Below, piece after piece: positions 62,052-64,000 of a DNA stretch of 64,000 nucleotides; positions within the stretch are counted from its first letter, which is position 1; each line of letters begins with the position of its first letter. Under the pieces are notes generated by a model. That model was not told where the DNA came from, did no database searches, and saw nothing but the letters and a program-made list of their open reading frames with translations. Source of the stretch: Nocardioides sp. dk884 (GTDB lineage Bacteria > Actinomycetota > Actinomycetes > Propionibacteriales > Nocardioidaceae); NCBI RefSeq assembly GCF_009557055.1, contig NZ_CP045649.1, positions 2,641,501 to 2,705,500 of the forward strand, written 5' to 3'. Position numbers and translations under genes: made by a program.

Positions 62052-64000
62052 CTACCCGCCTGCCCGGATCAGGTCAGCGTTGTCCCGGACCAACAGCTGG
62101 TCCCGCAGCGCCATCTCGAGAGTCGATCGGAGCAGCGCGACGGCTGGCGCAGTCCGCCGCTTCCAGCCGAACTGGGCGAGCGTCTCGACGTAAAGATCGT
62201 CCTCGGTGATTCCCCAGGCCGCCCGGCTGATCGCGACCATAGCATTCACGACCTCCAGAGGATGGATCTCATCCAGCACGCGCGGATCGTCACTGCCCGC
62301 CGTCCGGAAGCCCGCGAAGGTGCTCAGGTCGGCCGGGGCACTCCACGCGAACCCGAAACTGTCCCGCTGCGCTGCAGGTACCAGTCTGCTGATCGCTTCG
62401 ATCCGTGCCGCAGACACGCGGGACAGGCCGAATGCGGTCGCCGTCAACTTGCCCAACCGGGGAAGTCGGACCGGGGACTCCTCCTCCAGGATCGACGCGA
62501 TCACATTACTGACGTAGGTCCGCGCGCGCGGATCGTCGAGGTTGTCGAGCCAGCTGACGTCTCCGGCCTGCCTCGGGGTCCAGCGACGGTATGGCGTGGC
62601 TCCGTCCAAGGTGTCCGTCATCGCAGTGATACGCGGCTTCGCCGTGACGGTAGATGCTGCGTACGGCGGGCTCGCAGTCCCGCCAGCTGCGGAAGGAACC
62701 GAAACTGTGCCGGGCGCCGAAGCCGCGGCTGGCAATGTCACAACGGGGTCCGGAGCGGGGGTTGGATCTGGGACCAGCGCTGGCGTCGCCTCTCCGGCAC
62801 CTACGCGCCGGACGGCGTCGACGAGTCTGTCGAGCACTGCCTCCCGGTCGCGCAGCCATTCGGGAAGCCAGACCCGCTCAACGCTTTGCCACCGCATCAT
62901 CTTTCCGAGCACCGCGACCGGGAGCCCGTCTCGGTCGCCGACCGTCCTTCGCCGAGCCCAGCCCTCGCCATCGAGCAGCACAGCGACCGCCGGCTGGTCC
63001 GGCGTGGCGGCGGAAGCCAGCGCCAAGTCGATCTTGAAGTCGGAGAGCCCCAGGTCCGTGCTGACGGCCAGCCCTCGACTGCGCAGCGCGGTGGCGAGTT
63101 CGTCGCGGTGCCGGTCCACGACCGCTCGCGAGGAGGTGCTGGCAAGGGCCTCGGTCCCTCGTTGTGCCAGTTCGAGGTAGTTCTTCAGGTGCTTGATGCC
63201 GAGATGCTTCGTGTCGTCAGCGCGCAAGTCCGACGGGTCGAACGAGCAGTAGATGATCACCTGCTGCCGAGCTCGGGTGACAGCCACGTTGAGACGGCGC
63301 TCGCCCCGCTCGAGGCCGAGAGGCCCGAAGTTGAGAGGCAGGACACCCTTCTCGTTCTTGCTGAAGGCGACAGAGAAGAGAATCACGTCCCGCTCATCGC
63401 CTTGGACGTTCTCGAGGTTCTTGACGAAGAGGCCCTCGCCGTTGGTGGTGTCCAAGGCTTCGATGATGCGCTCGTCGCTCCCGTCACGAAGCAGGGTCTC
63501 GATGAGGGTCCGCTGCTGCGCGTTGAAGGTCACGACGCCGATCGACGGCAGGCGTTCAGGCGACAGGGCGAATCGTCGCCGGATCTCCTCGACGATCGCC
63601 GCCGCCTCCTTCGGGTTGGTGCGCAACGACTTTCCTCTTCCGCTACGGAGGAACGTGCCGCCGTCCACTCGGACGAAGCTCAGCCCCGCCGTCGGACGAC
63701 CATGCGCGTCCAACACCGGCGGCGGCGTCGGGAAAGACGACAGCTTGCTGTCGTAGTAGTGCTCGTTGCTGAAGGCGATGAGTGCCTCGTCACGGCTGCG
63801 GTAGTGCCACGTCAACGAGCGAGCAACGAGTCCTGTGTTACGCGCCTCGTCCAGAATGCTCTCGTCGTCAGGAGCGAGCTGGTATCCGTCGAGCTGCTGG
63901 GCGACATCCTGTTCTTCAACCAGCGACTCCGCGACGGAGGTCGGGGGCATCTGCTTGCTGTCTCCCACGACCACCACGGCTTGAGCACGCCCGATCGCAC
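62052..64000 (-). CDS. Superfamily-1 helicase with REase-like domain and DUF3320-type tail, 5' end off window
   Basis: The C-terminal 649 residues are visible; the frame runs open through the right edge. SF1 (DNA2/UPF1-like) helicase motifs: VVVVGDSKQMPPTS (motif III), TWHYRSRDEALIAFSNEHYY (IV), IGVVTFNAQQRTLI and VQGDERDVILFSVAFSKNEK (V), LNVAVTRARQQVIIYCSFDP (VI). An REase-like (Vsr/MTES_1575-type) domain follows: LSDFKIDLALAS, AVAVLLDGEGWARRRTVGDR and WLPEWLRDREAVLDRL. After an alanine/proline linker, the final 180 residues (WLDNLDDPRARTYVSNVIAS; IHPLEVVNAMVAISRAAWGI; TLEMALRDQLLV) match the DUF3320-like tail. Family members are about 1,800-2,000 residues, often with N-terminal DUF4011, and occur in defence-rich regions. 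Confidence 0.85.
   Translation of the reverse strand, partial: AIGRAQAVVVVGDSKQMPPTSVAESLVEEQDVAQQLDGYQLAPDDESILDEARNTGLVARSLTWHYRSRDEALIAFSNEHYYDSKLSSFPTPPPVLDAHGRPTAGLSFVRVDGGTFLRSGRGKSLRTNPKEAAAIVEEIRRRFALSPERLPSIGVVTFNAQQRTLIETLLRDGSDERIIEALDTTNGEGLFVKNLENVQGDERDVILFSVAFSKNEKGVLPLNFGPLGLERGERRLNVAVTRARQQVIIYCSFDPSDLRADDTKHLGIKHLKNYLELAQRGTEALASTSSRAVVDRHRDELATALRSRGLAVSTDLGLSDFKIDLALASAATPDQPAVAVLLDGEGWARRRTVGDRDGLPVAVLGKMMRWQSVERVWLPEWLRDREAVLDRLVDAVRRVGAGEATPALVPDPTPAPDPVVTLPAAASAPGTVSVPSAAGGTASPPYAASTVTAKPRITAMTDTLDGATPYRRWTPRQAGDVSWLDNLDDPRARTYVSNVIASILEEESPVRLPRLGKLTATAFGLSRVSAARIEAISRLVPAAQRDSFGFAWSAPADLSTFAGFRTAGSDDPRVLDEIHPLEVVNAMVAISRAAWGITEDDLYVETLAQFGWKRRTAPAVALLRSTLEMALRDQLLVRDNADLIRAGG

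Overview
The window is very G+C-rich, with densely packed genes, frequent GTG starts, ATGA/GTGA stop-start overlaps and actinobacterial gene neighbourhoods (glnE next to glnA2 and panB, a class 1c-like methionine aminopeptidase, an actinobacterial-type rnpB). It looks like a chromosomal segment of an actinobacterium, probably Nocardioidaceae (Nocardioides-like). The family assignment is inferred from overall protein style; no rRNA is present to confirm it.

Layout, left to right. 1-16.9 kb: a phosphoketolase running off the left edge, an ABC exporter pair, a paired CrcB fluoride channel translationally coupled to a large channel-like/FUSC fusion protein, remnants of a urease/urea-transporter locus, a YhgE/Pip-type exporter with a degenerate ATPase partner and a LuxR/MalT-type regulator, then a CMD-family protein, a lipoprotein and a GadC-like permease. 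17-24.3 kb: prfC, two secreted alpha/beta hydrolases, a RecQ helicase, a secreted RTX-type protein and a small secreted protein. 24.4-25.8 kb: a complete IS30-family element inserted in a GCAATTGC palindrome. 25.8-36.5 kb: a DUF427 protein, membrane proteins with a divergent TetR regulator, a PPOX-fold protein, a second RTX-type protein, a DUF1540 protein, tRNA-Gly(GCC), a GNAT, a secreted lipase and an unusual 5'-3' exonuclease-NUDIX fusion.

36.6-43.6 kb is the most distinctive part. It is a self-contained SipW/TasA-like surface-protein locus: an orphan OmpR-type response regulator, an Hpt-like protein lacking the phospho-accepting histidine, a SipW (ER-type) signal peptidase, a small exported protein and five TasA/camelysin-family proteins. 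Two of the five lie in a near-perfect 984-bp tandem duplication. Six promoters of the locus share one architecture: a conserved ACTCTG core followed at fixed distance by CAAG boxes spaced at about 11 bp or multiples of it. This is the spacing expected for an OmpR/PhoB-type regulator, and suggests one fibre/biofilm-matrix regulon controlled by the neighbouring regulator.

43.7-64 kb is mostly housekeeping: glnE-glnA2, NAD synthetase, methyltransferase, VOC protein, panB, an ABC transporter followed by a two-component system (four overlapping or abutting genes), a PQQ-dehydrogenase-like secreted protein, methionine aminopeptidase and rnpB. The right edge cuts a large superfamily-1 helicase with an REase-like domain and a probable DUF3320 tail, of the type seen in defence loci.
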